DNA of 64,000 nucleotides, taken from positions 62,001-126,000 of the forward strand of contig CAKMOD010000103.1 of the NCBI GenBank assembly GCA_927910885.1, given 5' to 3'. The notes under the pieces were generated by a model. The model saw only the letters and a list, made by a program, of their open reading frames with translations. It was not told where the DNA came from and ran no database searches. Position 1 is the first letter of the stretch. Each line of letters begins with the position of its first letter. Source of the stretch: an uncultured Prevotella sp. (GTDB taxonomy: Bacteria > Bacteroidota > Bacteroidia > Bacteroidales > Bacteroidaceae). This document shows, piece by piece, positions 62,380-64,000 of the stretch. The translations under genes and the position numbers were made by a program.

Positions 62380-63509
62380 AACAACAGCACAATGAGCTTC
62401 AATGCCATGTCGTAGAAGACAACCTTAGCGTTTGCATTCTGCCCGATATCACGATTAGCACGCTGGAAGAGTTCGTTGATCTCAATGACGTTTGCCTCGT
62501 TGATGAATCGTGCAAAGTTCTTTGCGAAGTTCTCTTCTTCCAAAGTCATGTAGTTGAGTTCGGGGTTTTGGAAGTTGAACATAAAGTTCTCGCGCACCTG
62601 CTGTTGGAAGTAAGTGAGCATACGACGCTCTTTTTCACGTCCATATCCCGCTACAACCTCGCTCCAACGCTTGAGGTCTTTTACGTTGCGGAGGTAACAC
62701 AGACGCATAAGCATTTGGAACATATTATGGAACTCACGGTTTTCATTGCCTGAATCCAGTAACTCCAAAGCTTTCAACCAGCTACCATGTGCGATACGAG
62801 CAATGCGATGGGCTGCATCAGTATCAATACCCCTTTTGTTGATGAGAGCCTGTTCTATTTCTTCATCTTCGATACGCTTCACATCAATACGCTGTGTACG
62901 GCTAATGATGGTTTCGAGAAGTTTCTCTGGTTCCTCGCATACCATGAGGAAGATGGTGCCCTGTGGTGGCTCCTCTAATAGCTTTAACAGCTTGTTGGCA
63001 GAGGTGAGATTCATTCGTTCTGGTAGCCAAATGATAGACACCTTATAGCCTCCCTGACTTGATTTCAAAGCCAAAACGCGTGACAACTCGTCGCTTTCTG
63101 CACCAGTAATGATAGCCTGCTGTGTGGTTGCTCCCATCTGGTTCATCCATTGGTTCATAGTGAAGTAAGTCCCTTGCATGATGAGTCCGTGCCATTCCTT
63201 CGCAAAGTCTGTGCTTACAGGTTGGTGGTCACTACTCATACTTGGTAGCTTGATGGTAGGATAAGAGAAGTGAAGGTCGGGGTGTTCCCAGTTTCGAAGC
63301 ATGGCACGAGCATTTGATACGCTTGGCGATGTTGCTTCCTCAGCCTCATCACCAGCAAGTAAATAGCTGGCAAAAGCCATTGCAAGCGCCATCTTACCTG
63401 TTCCATGAGGTCCACAGAAGAGTAAAGCATGGGGCAGACGGTCTTCTTTAACCATCTGAATAAGCCGTTCCTTCACTGCTTCTTGTCCTATAACTTCTGA
63501 AAAGTTCAT
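62370..63509 (-). CDS. holB: DNA polymerase III delta' subunit
   Basis: A 379-residue clamp-loader subunit. N-terminal AAA+ module: QEAVKERLIQMVKEDRLPHA, P-loop FCGPHGTGKMALA, and SANKLLKLLEEPPQGTIFLM with the sensor 1 region LETIISRTQRIDVKR. The usual zinc-binding cysteine set of delta' is not seen, as is common in this phylum. The end after residue 250 is a helical collar-like domain. Stop codon lies in a tandem repeat. Confidence 0.9.
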   Translation of the reverse strand: MNFSEVIGQEAVKERLIQMVKEDRLPHALLFCGPHGTGKMALAMAFASYLLAGDEAEEATSPSVSNARAMLRNWEHPDLHFSYPTIKLPSMSSDHQPVSTDFAKEWHGLIMQGTYFTMNQWMNQMGATTQQAIITGAESDELSRVLALKSSQGGYKVSIIWLPERMNLTSANKLLKLLEEPPQGTIFLMVCEEPEKLLETIISRTQRIDVKRIEDEEIEQALINKRGIDTDAAHRIARIAHGSWLKALELLDSGNENREFHNMFQMLMRLCYLRNVKDLKRWSEVVAGYGREKERRMLTYFQQQVRENFMFNFQNPELNYMTLEEENFAKNFARFINEANVIEINELFQRANRDIGQNANAKVVFYDMALKLIVLLLKK

Positions 63510-63530
63510 CTTCTCTTGTTTTCTTTTTTA

Positions 63531-64000
63531 TTAGCTGTTCTTTTGCAGAAGACCAGAGTCTACTAATCGCTTCATTACCTCGTGAACACTGCTTACAGCT
63601 GAAACAGTGTAGAAGTGTACGTTATTGAAACCGTGTGCATAAAGATCTTTCACCTGTTTAACAGCCCATTCGATACCTAATAGGCGTGCTTCTTCATCCG
63701 AATTACATTTTAGTGCCAATTCTGCAAGCTCTTCTGGGATGTCACAATGGAAGGTCTTTGGAACGACATTCAGCTGAGATAACTTTGCGAAAGGCTTTAT
63801 ACCCGGTATGATAGGAATGGTAATACCTCTCTTACGAGCCAGCTCAACGAAGTTATAGAACTTCTCATTGTCGTAGAAAAGCTGTGTAACGGCAAATGTT
63901 GCACCAAGATCCTGCTTCATTTTGAGGTAACGTAGGTCTTGTTCAATATTAGGTGCCTCCTCATGTTTCTCAGGATAGCACGCCACACCATATACGAAAG
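63531..64000 (-). CDS. metF: Methylenetetrahydrofolate reductase, C-terminal part only
   Basis: Right edge cuts this minus-strand gene; the last 155 or so residues are present (stop at 63531). GVACYPEKHEEAPNIEQDL, KQDLGATFAVTQLFYDNEKF and PIIPGIKPFAKLSQL are classical MetF motifs, the last being the substrate-binding loop, and NNVHFYTVSA closes the barrel. The enzyme makes 5-methyl-THF for methionine synthesis using FAD. It ends 21 bases upstream of holB, probably in the same unit. Confidence 0.93.
   Translation of the reverse strand, partial: FVYGVACYPEKHEEAPNIEQDLRYLKMKQDLGATFAVTQLFYDNEKFYNFVELARKRGITIPIIPGIKPFAKLSQLNVVPKTFHCDIPEELAELALKCNSDEEARLLGIEWAVKQVKDLYAHGFNNVHFYTVSAVSSVHEVMKRLVDSGLLQKNS

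Overview
The window looks like the chromosome of a Bacteroidota bacterium, most likely an oral-type Prevotella. The evidence is the recurrent Bacteroidota promoter box TAnnTTTG, a haem-uptake operon of the HmuY/HmuR kind, the type IX secretion protein PorT and the gliding-type lipoprotein GldH, Omp28-like lipoproteins, an exbB-exbD-exbD-tonB operon, and a purH-mreBCD-pbp2-rodA cluster. Base composition and codon use look even throughout. There is no rRNA, phage, CRISPR array or classical insertion sequence. One tRNA gene (Met, CAT) is present.

Layout. 1-1608: end of a moxR-DUF58 pair. 2380-7547: haem-acquisition operon (two small secreted proteins, HmuY, HmuR, an inner-membrane protein). 8155-13139: envelope operon of a TlpA-type thioredoxin, an outer-membrane barrel, two Omp28-like CxxC proteins and a secreted protein. 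13169-20068: a membrane-anchored MutS-like ATPase, a HAD phosphatase, aquaporin, class II aldolase and the NAD(P)HX repair enzyme. 20150-23684: hpt, adk, obgE and pgeF, with a small inverted-repeat cassette carrying a four-helix-bundle (23S-intervening-sequence type) gene lodged between adk and obgE. 23979-27496: stand-alone AICAR transformylase, RidA, a small protein and ribosomal protein L19. 27910-37205: a TonB-dependent receptor, a nucleotidase split into two genes, a mini-plug protein, a DUF4143 ATPase, PorT, a 55-residue ferredoxin, tRNA-Met and a START-like protein. 37628-42456: LptF/G-type permease, RibBA and a PLP aminotransferase. 42685-48412: TonB energy-transduction operon. 49526-52472: an AmpG-like transporter, MutY and a small lipoprotein. 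52680-59669: stand-alone IMP cyclohydrolase followed by the rod-shape operon mreB-mreC-mreD-pbp2-rodA. 60030-64000 (minus strand): DUF5053 protein, GldH, RicT, HolB and the end of MetF.

How the parts fit. Much of the window serves the envelope: TonB-powered uptake (exbBD/tonB with two receptors), haem capture, type IX secretion, LPS export, cell elongation and muropeptide import. Purine synthesis is notable because the usually fused PurH is split into two genes about 28 kb apart, with the cyclohydrolase in front of mreB.

Two cautions and highlights. Seven genes (tlpA-like, adk, four-helix bundle, lptF/G, aminotransferase, small lipoprotein, pbp2) each contain one single-base indel that breaks an otherwise normal protein. 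Several of these genes are essential, so sequence error is the most likely cause. Intergenic DNA holds at least three dispersed repeat families: a ~350-bp element in four places, clusters of ~22-nt dyad units in three places, and a 19-bp palindrome in two places. There is also a pair of 35-bp dyads in front of the DUF4143 ATPase gene. These repeats and the adk-obgE cassette are the least explained parts of the window.
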